Made by a program: the position numbers and the translations under genes
The notes under the pieces: model-generated
Databases searched by the model: none
Seen by the model: the letters and a program-made list of their open reading frames with translations, nothing else
What the model was told of the DNA's origin: nothing
Shown: positions 24,150 to 32,561 of the stretch, piece by piece
Layout of the letters: every line of letters begins with the position of its first letter
How positions within the stretch are numbered: the stretch's first letter is position 1
Origin: Thermocrinis jamiesonii
Lineage (GTDB): Bacteria > Aquificota > Aquificia > Aquificales > Aquificaceae
Direction: 5' to 3'
Assembly (NCBI RefSeq): GCF_000702425.1
Contig: NZ_JNIE01000006.1
Span: 1 to 64,000, forward strand
Length of the DNA stretch: 64,000 nucleotides

Positions 24150-24711
24150 TTCGCTTTCCCTCCCTTTCCAAAGCTACTTTACCCGTCCTTGCCATCTCCT
24201 TTATGCCAAAGGGTCTGACCAGTTCCACAAAGGCACTTATCTTATCTTCATCCCCGGTTATTTCCACGGTGTAAGTATCAGGAGATACATCTACGATCTT
24301 TCCTCTAAAGATTTCGGTTAATCTAAGCACTTCGTCCCTTGCCTTTGGTGTAGTGGTATAGACCTTTATAAGGGCTAACTCCCTTTCTACGTGTGGGCTA
24401 TCCGTTAGGTCTCTTACTTTTATCGTGTCTATCAGTTTCCTGAGCTGTTTTACTACCTGCTCTATAACTACGTCATCTCCGATCACCTCAATAGTCATCA
24501 GAGAAAGGCCCTTTTCGTGAGTCTCTCCCACCGAAAGACCTTCTATGTTGTAACCTTTTCCCGCTATGAGCGTAGCTATCCTCGCCAAAACTCCTAGCTC
24601 GTTGCGCACAAGGACCGATATTACGTGCCTTCTTGTCTCTCCCTTCTTTACTTCCCTGAATATAGGCGCTTTTATAGCTGATATTTCATTCCTTCCAACA
24701 GTGTCACTCAT
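24139..24711 (-). CDS. ilvH: Acetolactate synthase small (regulatory) subunit
   Basis: Regulatory subunit of acetohydroxyacid synthase, first step of branched-chain amino-acid synthesis; binds valine. The 190-residue protein has an N-terminal ACT domain (HVISVLVRNELGVLARIATLIAGKGYNI) and the C-terminal ACT-like half with EVLRLTEIFRGKIVDVSPDTY. A 20-residue leader precedes the first ACT domain. Start at 24711 overlaps surE by ATGA; the frame upstream (to 24876) only shadows surE. The catalytic ilvB is not adjacent. Confidence 0.93.
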   Translation of the reverse strand: MSDTVGRNEISAIKAPIFREVKKGETRRHVISVLVRNELGVLARIATLIAGKGYNIEGLSVGETHEKGLSLMTIEVIGDDVVIEQVVKQLRKLIDTIKVRDLTDSPHVERELALIKVYTTTPKARDEVLRLTEIFRGKIVDVSPDTYTVEITGDEDKISAFVELVRPFGIKEMARTGKVALEREGKRTNP

Positions 24712-25478
24712 CGCTCTACCCCTGAAGAGAATTTTAAACGGTTTTTTAATGTTTCTATCGCTTTGTAATTGGTCAAGTCCAGTTGTAAAGGTGTTATAGA
24801 AACATACCCATGATAAACTGCCCAATAGTCTGTGCCTTCTTCTAGATGCCAGCCAAATTCGGTAGCTGTTATCCAATAAAGGGGCTTTTTTGCAGGATCC
24901 AATAGCTTTAGCACCTTTTCTTTGTATGCCCTTTTGCCCTGCCTTGTGAGTAAAAAGCCCTTGATCTGGTCTATGGGCAGATCTGGAATATTTACATTCA
25001 GATAGGTATCTTCTGGCATGCCCTTTTCAAGCACCTCCTGAACAACAACCTTTGCTATTTTTGCAATCTCTTTAAAGTTCTTTACCTCTCCACCAAAGGC
25101 GGAGAAGGCAATGGAAGGTATGCCAAGTATCCTTCCCTCCATAGCACCAGAAACAGTGCCGGAATAGGTGATGTCTTCTCCTAAGTTTGGACCTTCGTTT
25201 ATGCCAGAGCAAACCAAATCTGGCTTTTGTCCTTCCAGTATGACATAATAACCCAAGTGGATGCAGTCGGCCGGTGTGCCACCAATTACTGTCCAAAAGT
25301 CCCGCTCTATCCTTCTCATCCTCAGGGGCATGCTAAAGGTTAAAGAATGTCCCACACCGCTTAGGTTCCTGTCCGGTGCAACAGTTATGACCCTCCCGAG
25401 CGTGCTTAGCTCCTCCCTAAGGGCCTTTAAACCTTCAGAAAAGTATCCGTCGTCGTTAGTTAGCAAAAAGGTTGGCAT
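24708..25478 (-). CDS. surE: 5'/3'-nucleotidase SurE
   Basis: Metal-dependent phosphatase of nucleoside monophosphates. The 256 residues start with the SurE metal motif LLTNDDGYFSEGL and carry APDRNLSGVGHSLT, the SGINEGPNLGEDITYSGTVSGAMEG block and a late YVSITPL region. It overlaps ilvH by 4 bases and the upstream oxidase-like gene by 23 bases. Confidence 0.95.
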   Translation of the reverse strand: MPTFLLTNDDGYFSEGLKALREELSTLGRVITVAPDRNLSGVGHSLTFSMPLRMRRIERDFWTVIGGTPADCIHLGYYVILEGQKPDLVCSGINEGPNLGEDITYSGTVSGAMEGRILGIPSIAFSAFGGEVKNFKEIAKIAKVVVQEVLEKGMPEDTYLNVNIPDLPIDQIKGFLLTRQGKRAYKEKVLKLLDPAKKPLYWITATEFGWHLEEGTDYWAVYHGYVSITPLQLDLTNYKAIETLKNRLKFSSGVER

Positions 25479-26739
25479 GCCTTGCTTTTAGCCCAGCCCT
25501 TAAAGTATAAACCACAAACATCACCCCGCTTATAACCGCAAGGACAGTCCCCACCATCATAAACCCTAAAGAAAATAGCACAAAAGGGTCCTCCGTAAAG
25601 CCTGTGCCGTAAGTTTTTCTTGGTGCTCCTTTAAAACCCGCAAAGTAAAGGCCAAGCACAAAGAGTATCATTCCAAAGCCATAAAGAAACAGCTGGGGTT
25701 TTGCTATTTTTGGAAGGTCCTTTATCCATCCGTACTCCTTGAGAAGATAATAGGAAATAGCCATAAGAGTGAGGGTCAAGCTCGTAACCGCTCCGTGATA
25801 GTGGGCTGGCACCCTCAAGTCCGCCTTCAAACCTGCGTAGGCTATAACAACTCCCAAAAGGTAAAGCAATATAGAAAGCCATAAAGCTATGGAATAAGAA
25901 GACGTATTAAAAACGGGTCTTTTGAGAATGTTAAACATGTGTAAAAAGATGGGAATGCCCAAGCCTATGGCATAGGACAATTCGGTAAATATTTTTGCGT
26001 TTCTTGAAACAGGGTCCTCAAAAATCACGGGAACGAGAACTAACAAAACACCGAACGTCAAAAATGCCAGATTTGTAAATCTAAGAATACCAAGCTCGTG
26101 TTTTACACCTAAGAGCTTAGAAAGGAAATACCAAGAAAACAGCAAAACAGTGCCGTTTAGAAATTGGTGTATGTGCCCGGGTGCCCAATAAAGTCTTTCA
26201 TAAAAAAGATACAATTCACTGTGGCTTCCAGTCTTAAAAGCAGATGTTATGGTGGACAAAAGCATCATAAAGGCTAAAACTATGCTCATACTAAGACTGT
26301 TAATAAGCGGATCCTTTGAAAAGATGTTTTTTATAGCTGTTTTTAGCCTTACAATGCTGGCAAACCACAGTCCAGAAAAGAAAAGAACTACCCCAGCAAA
26401 GAATACGGGATGAACTATGGTAGGAAGGTAATTGTTGGAAACCGCAACACCTTTGCCAGAGAAAGATGCTATAGCAATACCCAGAAAACCCAAAAATGCA
26501 AGGTAAAAGCTTATACTATCTTGTTTGGCTAAAAATTTGTTCCACAAAAGCATGGTAAAGGAGAGCAAAAAGATCACTATTGCAAGATCCACGTGTCCCA
26601 CCAGTGCGTGGTAGAAGTATGCGGGAGGAAAAAGCTTATAAATTCCGGGTGTGCGAGCCAAGGCTACAAGAAAGGCAAAAAATCCACCTAAGCCTAAGGA
26701 AATCAAAGCCAGAAAGAAAAACCTTTTTTCCACCTTCAC
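25456..26739 (-). CDS. Heme-copper oxidase subunit I-like membrane protein, CuB ligands incomplete
   Basis: About 12 membrane segments in 427 residues, shorter than catalytic subunits. Features recalling B-type (ba3) subunit I: HALVGHVDLA near 44-53 (heme His), PGHIHQF near 188-193 (GHP-like CuB His) and VPAHYHG at 310-316 (HxH heme ligands). The adjacent His-His pair expected after the VPVIF segment (about 236-245) is absent; the sequence goes straight to EDPVS. So heme ligands appear kept and CuB ligands mostly lost. It overlaps ctaB by 4 bases, linking it to heme A synthesis. It could be a degenerate oxidase, a heme-binding helper or a new redox protein. Confidence 0.7.
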   Translation of the reverse strand: MKVEKRFFFLALISLGLGGFFAFLVALARTPGIYKLFPPAYFYHALVGHVDLAIVIFLLSFTMLLWNKFLAKQDSISFYLAFLGFLGIAIASFSGKGVAVSNNYLPTIVHPVFFAGVVLFFSGLWFASIVRLKTAIKNIFSKDPLINSLSMSIVLAFMMLLSTITSAFKTGSHSELYLFYERLYWAPGHIHQFLNGTVLLFSWYFLSKLLGVKHELGILRFTNLAFLTFGVLLVLVPVIFEDPVSRNAKIFTELSYAIGLGIPIFLHMFNILKRPVFNTSSYSIALWLSILLYLLGVVIAYAGLKADLRVPAHYHGAVTSLTLTLMAISYYLLKEYGWIKDLPKIAKPQLFLYGFGMILFVLGLYFAGFKGAPRKTYGTGFTEDPFVLFSLGFMMVGTVLAVISGVMFVVYTLRAGLKARHANLFAN

Positions 26740-27626
26740 CTCCTCAAGTCAAGCACCATTATGGTAAAGAGTAAAGCAAGGTATATTACAGAGTAAAAGA
26801 AAAGGAAACTGCCGTTTGGTTTTTTTGAAAATACAAACTTCAAGGTCAGAAGAAGATAGAGAATGCTTAGCACAGAGGCGGATAAAAGGTAAATCTCTCC
26901 CGCCATTTGATAAAAGTAAGGAAGGATGCTCATAGGTAAAAGGGCAGAGGTGTAAAGTAAAGTTCTAAGTTTTGTGTGCTTTATACCTTTCACCACGGGT
27001 AATGTAGGGATGCCAGCCTTTTCGTAATCTTGGGCATACTTTATGGCTAAGACCCAAAAGTGCGGTGGTTGCCAGATAAACATGATCAAAAAAAGCACCA
27101 GTGGTTCAAATCCTAAGCTACCGGTTATGGCTGTATATCCTATAACAGGCGGTAGCGCTCCTGAGATCCCACCTATTTCCGTAGCTAAGGGACTTTTCCT
27201 CTTTAAGGTAAGAGTATAAACAGAGATATAAAAAAAAGAAGCAAGAGCTGTAAAAAAGGTGGCTATTGGGTTGGTAAAAAAGAACATAATTAAAAGGGAA
27301 GAAGACAACAGAATAACACCAAACCAAAAAGCACTGGATGGAGAAACGTTACCTGAGGGTATTGGTCTTGTTTTTGTGCGCTCCATAAGTATGTCCAAGT
27401 CTTTATCAAAGTATTGATTGAGAACTGCGGAACCAGCAGAGGCCAAACCTGTGCCCAAAAGGGTCCAAAATGCCAACTCCGTAGGAGGAAATCCTTTCTG
27501 AGCTATATACATCCCGGTAAGGGTGGTTATCAAAACTAAAAGGACTATGCCGGGTTTTGTAAGCAATAGATAATCCTTGATAACTCCACTTAATGTAACC
27601 ATTTTTACCAAAGCCCTTACTGCCAT
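26736..27626 (-). CDS. ctaB: Protoheme IX farnesyltransferase (heme O synthase)
   Basis: Adds a farnesyl group to heme b to give heme O. This UbiA-family membrane protein has about nine helices and the Asp-rich motif NQYFDKDLDILMERTKTRPI, plus a second Asp/Tyr motif AIKYAQDYEKAGIPTLPVVKG. The start may be ATG 27626 (10-base overlap with ctaA) or ATG 27602 eight codons later. Followed by the oxidase-like gene with a 4-base overlap. Confidence 0.94.
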   Translation of the reverse strand: MAVRALVKMVTLSGVIKDYLLLTKPGIVLLVLITTLTGMYIAQKGFPPTELAFWTLLGTGLASAGSAVLNQYFDKDLDILMERTKTRPIPSGNVSPSSAFWFGVILLSSSLLIMFFFTNPIATFFTALASFFYISVYTLTLKRKSPLATEIGGISGALPPVIGYTAITGSLGFEPLVLFLIMFIWQPPHFWVLAIKYAQDYEKAGIPTLPVVKGIKHTKLRTLLYTSALLPMSILPYFYQMAGEIYLLSASVLSILYLLLTLKFVFSKKPNGSFLFFYSVIYLALLFTIMVLDLRR

Positions 27627-28474
27627 GCCTCTCTCAAAACAGGTTGTTGGATTCTAAGGTTTAGATGATAAGTTAGCCATGCGAAGAGGAAAAAACCAGA
27701 GGCAGTATCAAGGAAAACAAGGGGTAAAAAGAACCCTGTTAATACCATGGATACCGCAAAGACAAACTGAACGTTTATGAGAATGAAGGTGTATAAAGCT
27801 AATCTGCTTTTGCTGAAGATGAAATAAAATAGAAAGGCTAACCAGGTCAGGTAGGCAAGGTTTCGGTGGATAAACTGGAGGGCTATTTGCCAGTTGGAAA
27901 GGTCGGGAATTAATGCCCCCGCACAAGTGGGCCACTCATGTCCGCAGGCTTCACCAGAACCTGTGTATCTAACAAGCACACCTGTTATCATAGTGGCAAC
28001 AGCAAAAAGGTAAGCCCATACGGGAATACCCTCTTTGACTGGATCTTGAAACTGTATAAACCTATAGGTAAGAACAAGTGCTCCCAATATTATCATAGAC
28101 TCATATATATGAAAAGATTCCAAGAGCATGTGGCTTACATGCTCTAAGTTGGGAGCTTCTGAAGTTATCATCTTCATACCAGTTAGGGCTGCGCTTATGG
28201 TAAAAATAAGAGCTATCGCAGAGGTTATCTTGGGAAGTCCTTTAAAGCGTCTCCATACGTATATGAAGGTTAGAAAAACAAAAAGGCCAGCCAGACTGCT
28301 TATTGTCCTGTGTCCCATCTCCAGCTTTGCGGAAGTTTCCTTTGGAAGGCTAAAGTCTCCATAACACAGGGGCCAGCTTGGACATGCAAGACCTGAATCT
28401 GTGGTCCTTACCATCCCTCCCCATATCATCACTAAGTAGGTAAATAGAATGGCGGAACCTATAACAAGTCTCAT
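27617..28474 (-). CDS. ctaA: Heme A synthase
   Basis: Oxidises heme O to heme A in the membrane. Eight membrane helices in about 285 residues, with paired-Cys loops in both halves (ACPSWPLC and ACGHEWPTC) and heme-ligand His in MGHRTISS, ESFHIYES, FIHRNLA and the last helix. This is the Cys-pair class of CtaA. I chose ATG 28474; a GTG at 28510 would overlap queD. Coupled to ctaB, so heme A for a terminal oxidase is made here. Confidence 0.92.
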   Translation of the reverse strand: MRLVIGSAILFTYLVMIWGGMVRTTDSGLACPSWPLCYGDFSLPKETSAKLEMGHRTISSLAGLFVFLTFIYVWRRFKGLPKITSAIALIFTISAALTGMKMITSEAPNLEHVSHMLLESFHIYESMIILGALVLTYRFIQFQDPVKEGIPVWAYLFAVATMITGVLVRYTGSGEACGHEWPTCAGALIPDLSNWQIALQFIHRNLAYLTWLAFLFYFIFSKSRLALYTFILINVQFVFAVSMVLTGFFLPLVFLDTASGFFLFAWLTYHLNLRIQQPVLREAWQ

Positions 28475-28484
28475 GGTTTTTAAA

Positions 28485-28832
28485 TTATACTTCAAAGTAT
28501 TCTGCACCACAGTTTTCTGTTTCCCAAACCACGACCTTTTCCACGGAAGGATATTTCTCTTTTACTTTTTGATAAAGCCATCTTGCGACGTTTTCTGCGC
28601 TTGGAGAAAAGCTAAAAACCTCGTTCAAAAGCTTATAGTCCGGTAGGATTTCCTTTAGGAAGTTATCAATCTCCACAAAGTCCTTTCCCATTCCCCCTTC
28701 GTCCAGACTATCCGCTCTAATATACACCTCCACAGTCCAGGTGTGTCCGTGCAAAGGTTCTGGTTTGCCGTAGTAATTTGTCAAAAAGTGCGCAGCGTTA
28801 AACTTCCTTTTTATTCTCAAAAGCCAAGGCAT
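28485..28832 (-). CDS. 6-pyruvoyl-tetrahydropterin synthase/QueD family protein lacking the catalytic Cys
   Basis: Small T-fold enzyme of 115 residues. Zinc His ligands are visible at His15 (AAHF) and His28/His30 (LHGHTW). In QueD and PTPS the catalytic Cys sits four residues before the HGH; here that position is Pro24 and Glu25 follows. Cys-less, Glu-containing members (PTPS-III) are known to make the folate precursor 6-hydroxymethyl-dihydropterin, so this may be a folate enzyme rather than QueD. It is overlapped by 35 bases by the upstream oxidoreductase gene. Confidence 0.8.
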   Translation of the reverse strand: MPWLLRIKRKFNAAHFLTNYYGKPEPLHGHTWTVEVYIRADSLDEGGMGKDFVEIDNFLKEILPDYKLLNEVFSFSPSAENVARWLYQKVKEKYPSVEKVVVWETENCGAEYFEV

Positions 28833-29598
28833 GATCTATATACTCCAAAAGTTCAATGTTTCTTAACGCCCTTTCTCTACTTTTACCATCAAGCTCACCT
28901 GATAGAAAGGCTTTTACCATAGCACCAAGTTTATCCGTTTTGCCTCTGTGTATTAGGCTCCCATCCTTCCAAACTTCTTCTTTTGCAAAGTCAAGCACAA
29001 AAGCACCATCGTCTATTATCCACCTTCTGCTTTGGTTTGGATGTTCCCAAGCAGTCTTTATGGTTAAATCAACATCATCTGCCTTTCCCCTTAGCTCCCA
29101 AACATCACCTAACCTTAGGTCTTCAATCTTTATTTCTTTAAAGAATCTCTGAAGCAAATAAAGGTCGTGCCAAGCAAGGTCCCAAAGGGGAGAAACATAT
29201 CCCCTCCCTCTACCAAACCTTTCAATGCTTAAAGTTTTTACATTCTTTGGAAAATAACTCAGGCATGTGGAGAAACTTTCTACTTCAGAGATGTAAAGGT
29301 TGGGATAGTGGTATATTTCCATGAAGTCCAAGCGAGTTAGGGCAGGAGGCTTTTCAAGTAAAACAGGAATACCTTGATCCAAAAAAACTTTAGCAAGTTT
29401 TACATGATCCTTAGGATCCACCGCTATTATTACCGCTTTTATATCTTCTTCTACATCTTCAAGATGGCAGTAAAAGGGATAATTGTCCAACGCCTTGTTT
29501 GGATCCTTATCGCACAACACAGGCAATTTACCAAGCTCTTCCAACTTTAAGAGATATTTCCTTCCCATATTCCCAAGTCCAATCAACAAAATATGCAT
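28798..29598 (-). CDS. Gfo/Idh/MocA-type oxidoreductase, unknown substrate
   Basis: NAD(P)-binding Rossmann start MHILLIGLGNMGRKYL, then ValIleIle-type strand AVIIAVDPKDH and the EKPPAL motif (EKP is the family hallmark). The C-terminal half has a HD pair in DLAWHDLYLLQRF, consistent with a sugar-type substrate domain. At about 266 residues it is shorter than typical members. The start at 29598 was chosen on the Rossmann motif; the frame is open to 29637. Substrate not predictable; neighbours (queD-like, ctaA) give no direct hint. Confidence 0.8.
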   Translation of the reverse strand: MHILLIGLGNMGRKYLLKLEELGKLPVLCDKDPNKALDNYPFYCHLEDVEEDIKAVIIAVDPKDHVKLAKVFLDQGIPVLLEKPPALTRLDFMEIYHYPNLYISEVESFSTCLSYFPKNVKTLSIERFGRGRGYVSPLWDLAWHDLYLLQRFFKEIKIEDLRLGDVWELRGKADDVDLTIKTAWEHPNQSRRWIIDDGAFVLDFAKEEVWKDGSLIHRGKTDKLGAMVKAFLSGELDGKSRERALRNIELLEYIDHALAFENKKEV

Positions 29599-29670
29599 AG
29601 CGGTTTTGAAACCGTCAGCCTTTGTTACTGCAAACAATTATAACATCCTACACAGTGAGCCCGAAACTTG

Positions 29671-29679
29671 TGATATAAT
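29671..29679 (+). promoter_or_regulatory. Extended -10 promoter of the atpB operon
   Basis: TGATATAAT, with the hexamer at 29674-29679, 11 bases before the atpB start. This leaves a 5' leader of only a few bases. Identical to the boxes upstream of petA and the tRNA-tuf operon. Confidence 0.6.
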
Positions 29680-29690
29680 ATTTATCCAAC

Positions 29691-30350
29691 ATGGATGGAA
29701 TAAGTTTAAACCACGTATATCTTGGCATAGTGTCTATGCTTATTTCAATAGCCTTAATCCTTTTGGCAGGTAAGCCTTCTTTAAAGCCTACAAAGTTTCA
29801 AGCCCTCTGGGAAGGATACGTAAGGTTTGTGCGTAATATGATTTTGGAGAATATAGGGAAGGAAGGGCTAAGGTATCTTCCCCTTATCTCTTCCATAGGG
29901 CTCTTTGTGTTTTTCTCCAATCTTTTAGGTATGGTTCCAGGGCTTGAAGCTCCCACAGCCAACGTCAATACAAACTTAGCTCTTGCCCTGATTGTTTTCC
30001 TATTTTACAACATAGAAGGTTTTAGATTGCATGGGCTTGGTTATTTAAAGCACTTTATGGGTCCCAATCCCTATCTGGCACCAGTTTTCTTTCTCATAGA
30101 GGTTATATCCCACTTAGCAAGACCCATAACCCTAACCTTGAGGCTTTTTGCAAACATGAAAGGCGGTGCTATGCTTTTGGTAGTTTTGGTAGGACTTGTG
30201 GTGCAGAATTACTTCATCATGGCTCTTTCACCAATAGCTTTGTTGTTTATAATAGCAATAAAGTTTCTGGCGGTTTTCATACAAGCTTACATATTTATGA
30301 TACTTTCCGTAGTTTATTTGGCTGGTGCGGTAGCGCATGAAGAACATTAA
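29691..30350 (+). CDS. atpB: F0F1 ATP synthase subunit a
   Basis: Proton-channel subunit of F0. The 219-residue protein has five to six membrane helices, the essential Arg in TLRLFANMKGG and the family block SSIGLFVFFSNLLGMVPG. Followed 26 bases later by atpE. F1 and b-subunit genes are not nearby, so the ATP synthase genes are split into separate loci. Confidence 0.96.
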   Translation: MDGISLNHVYLGIVSMLISIALILLAGKPSLKPTKFQALWEGYVRFVRNMILENIGKEGLRYLPLISSIGLFVFFSNLLGMVPGLEAPTANVNTNLALALIVFLFYNIEGFRLHGLGYLKHFMGPNPYLAPVFFLIEVISHLARPITLTLRLFANMKGGAMLLVVLVGLVVQNYFIMALSPIALLFIIAIKFLAVFIQAYIFMILSVVYLAGAVAHEEH

Positions 30351-30358
30351 AAAACTAA

Positions 30359-30679
<321 letters not shown>

Positions 30680-30686
30680 CTTTTAA

Positions 30687-30702
30687 GGGGGCTTTGTCCC
30701 CC
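30687..30702 (+). other. GC hairpin between atpE and rpmH
   Basis: GGGGG-CTTTGT-CCCCC hairpin 7 bases after the atpE stop and directly before the rpmH ribosome site. It has no T-run, so it more likely protects the 3' end of the atpE message or tunes rpmH translation than ends transcription. Confidence 0.5.
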
Positions 30703-30715
30703 GGAGGTAAAGGAG

Positions 30716-30862
30716 ATGGCGTCCAAGAGGAACATAACCCATCTGTCCAATAGAAAAAGAAGGCGTAAAAGCGGGTTTTTGGCACGTATGTCCTCAAAAA
30801 GCGGAAGGAAGATAATAGCAAGAAGAAGGAAAAAAGGTAGGAAAGTTTTAGCGCCACGTTGA
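30716..30862 (+). CDS. rpmH: 50S ribosomal protein L34
   Basis: Small, very basic ribosomal protein of 48 residues. Family features are the Arg-rich [14 protein letters not shown], then [28 protein letters not shown] precedes the ATG. The stop TGA lies in TTGA, where the TTG starts yidD. In most bacteria rnpA follows rpmH; there is no room for it here. Confidence 0.96.
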   Translation: MASKRNITHLSNRKRRRKSGFLARMSSKSGRKIIARRRKKGRKVLAPR

Positions 30863-31065
30863 AAAAGTTAGCTATTTATCTGATAAAACTCTGGCAAAGG
30901 TTTATATCTCCTTTGTATCCACCATCCTGCAGGTATTATCCAACGTGCTCAAATTACGCTATAATGGCTATTGAAAAGTATGGGCTTTTAAAGGGAAGCT
31001 TTAAAGCGATGATACGGATCCTGAGGTGCAATTCCTTTTTCAAAGGAGGAGTGGATTATCCCTGA
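30859..31065 (+). CDS. yidD: Membrane protein insertion efficiency factor YidD
   Basis: Small amphipathic protein that assists YidC. The 68 residues carry the family core [24 protein letters not shown] and the later Cys in LRCNSF. It starts at TTG in a 4-base overlap with rpmH and shares its last base with yidC (TGATG), so rpmH, yidD and yidC are translationally coupled. Confidence 0.95.
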   Translation: MKKLAIYLIKLWQRFISPLYPPSCRYYPTCSNYAIMAIEKYGLLKGSFKAMIRILRCNSFFKGGVDYP

Positions 31066-32561
31066 TGCAAAAACAGGAAATCGATCCTAAGAAATTATTC
31101 CTCATAGTGGTTTTAGCGACACTTTTTATATTTGCCTATCAGGCTTATCTCATCCTCTTTGCTTCTCAAAATTCCCAACAAACCCAAGTCTCACAAGAGA
31201 AGAAAGCTTCAGAAACTCTACCTCAGCTTATGCTCGGAACTCTTAGGGAAAAGCTAAAACCGTCCAATTTTGTAAATTATAGGTCCGAGCATTTTGAGTT
31301 GGTCCTTTCCGAAGAGGGCGGAAGAATAGTAAGTTTTAAAGATCTGAAGTATAACAAAGAATTGATAACTGAGGAAGAAAAGAAGCTGAACTTTTATCCT
31401 TTGGAAGTTTTCACTGGAGACCCGCAGATAGATAGCGTGTTGAACTCCGAAAGATATCAGATAAAAATAGAGAAAAACAAGATAACTCTGAGTTTAGCCA
31501 GGGAAGACTGGAGTTTAATTAAAGTCTTGGAGGACAAGGGAACTTACTTTAAGGTCAATATAAAAACTAACAACCTTCCGGATGTTTTTGTGTCCGTGGG
31601 CACCCAAGTTAAAGAGGATGAATTTTACACCCATTCTGGTCCTGTGGTTAAGCTGGGGGATAAAGTTCTCAGACTGGATATAAAAGACATACAGGCTAAG
31701 GAGTTTATAACCGGAGATGTAAAGTTTGCAGGTATGGAAAGTAGGTATTACTTTAAGGGATTCTCTGGAAACATACCGGCGGTTGGAATATACAAATTGG
31801 AAGATAACACCACTTTTCTCTTAGTTAAAGTGTCAGGAGAACTAAACCTATACATGGGAGCTAAGGAGTATGCCAAGCTAAAACCCTTAGAACTTTCCGA
31901 TGTAATAGATTATGGAACTCTAAGGCTTGTAGTAAAGCCCCTTTTTATCTTCATGTATTGGATATACCAATATCTTCACTCTTGGGTTTTCTCCATCCTT
32001 GCTCTAACTCTTTTGGTAAGGATCCTGATGTTTCCACTAACCTACAAAAGCACCGTTTCCATGATGAAACTTTCTGAGCTTGCACCAAAGATGCAACAGC
32101 TAAAAGAGAAATACAAAAACGATCCGGTTAAGTTTCAAGAGGAGATGATAAAGCTATACTCGGAAGTGGGTTTTAACCCAGCCTCTGGGTGTTTGCCCAT
32201 GCTTTTGCAAATTCCTGTTTTCTTTGCCCTGTATAAGGTTTTAACCATCACCGTAGACCTGCAGTTGGAAGGGCTTTTGTGGATCCCAAGTTTGGCAGAA
32301 AAGGACCCATTTTACGTGCTACCTATACTTATGGGCTTGACCATGATAGCCCAGCAGTTCATCAGTCCTTCACCAGAAAAATCCCAAAATCTGATAATGT
32401 ATATATCCGCAGTAATATTTACCTTTCTCTTTGCCAATTTCCCTTCCGGACTTGTGCTCTATTGGACCTTCAACAACATCATAAGTTTAGCCCAAAGCTA
32501 TATAATCAAAAAGCTAACTACAAAACCACAAACCAAACACACTAAAGGTAAGAAAAAATGA
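31065..32561 (+). CDS. yidC: Membrane protein insertase YidC
   Basis: Inserts membrane proteins such as the F0 c subunit. The 498 residues consist of an N-terminal anchor (about 10-30), a large periplasmic beta domain (60-300), then five core helices with FMYWIYQYLHSW, the conserved Arg in LLVRILMFPLTYKS, the cytosolic hairpin LKEKYKNDP and a basic Lys-rich tail. This is the long Gram-negative form. ATG 31065 is chosen over an upstream in-frame start that overlaps yidD. It overlaps hldD by 4 bases. Confidence 0.95.
   Translation: MQKQEIDPKKLFLIVVLATLFIFAYQAYLILFASQNSQQTQVSQEKKASETLPQLMLGTLREKLKPSNFVNYRSEHFELVLSEEGGRIVSFKDLKYNKELITEEEKKLNFYPLEVFTGDPQIDSVLNSERYQIKIEKNKITLSLAREDWSLIKVLEDKGTYFKVNIKTNNLPDVFVSVGTQVKEDEFYTHSGPVVKLGDKVLRLDIKDIQAKEFITGDVKFAGMESRYYFKGFSGNIPAVGIYKLEDNTTFLLVKVSGELNLYMGAKEYAKLKPLELSDVIDYGTLRLVVKPLFIFMYWIYQYLHSWVFSILALTLLVRILMFPLTYKSTVSMMKLSELAPKMQQLKEKYKNDPVKFQEEMIKLYSEVGFNPASGCLPMLLQIPVFFALYKVLTITVDLQLEGLLWIPSLAEKDPFYVLPILMGLTMIAQQFISPSPEKSQNLIMYISAVIFTFLFANFPSGLVLYWTFNNIISLAQSYIIKKLTTKPQTKHTKGKKK

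Noticed and set aside
24712-24876. 55-codon N-terminal extension of ilvH
   Set aside because: It lies inside surE in another frame; the ACT-domain start and ATGA overlap support 24711.
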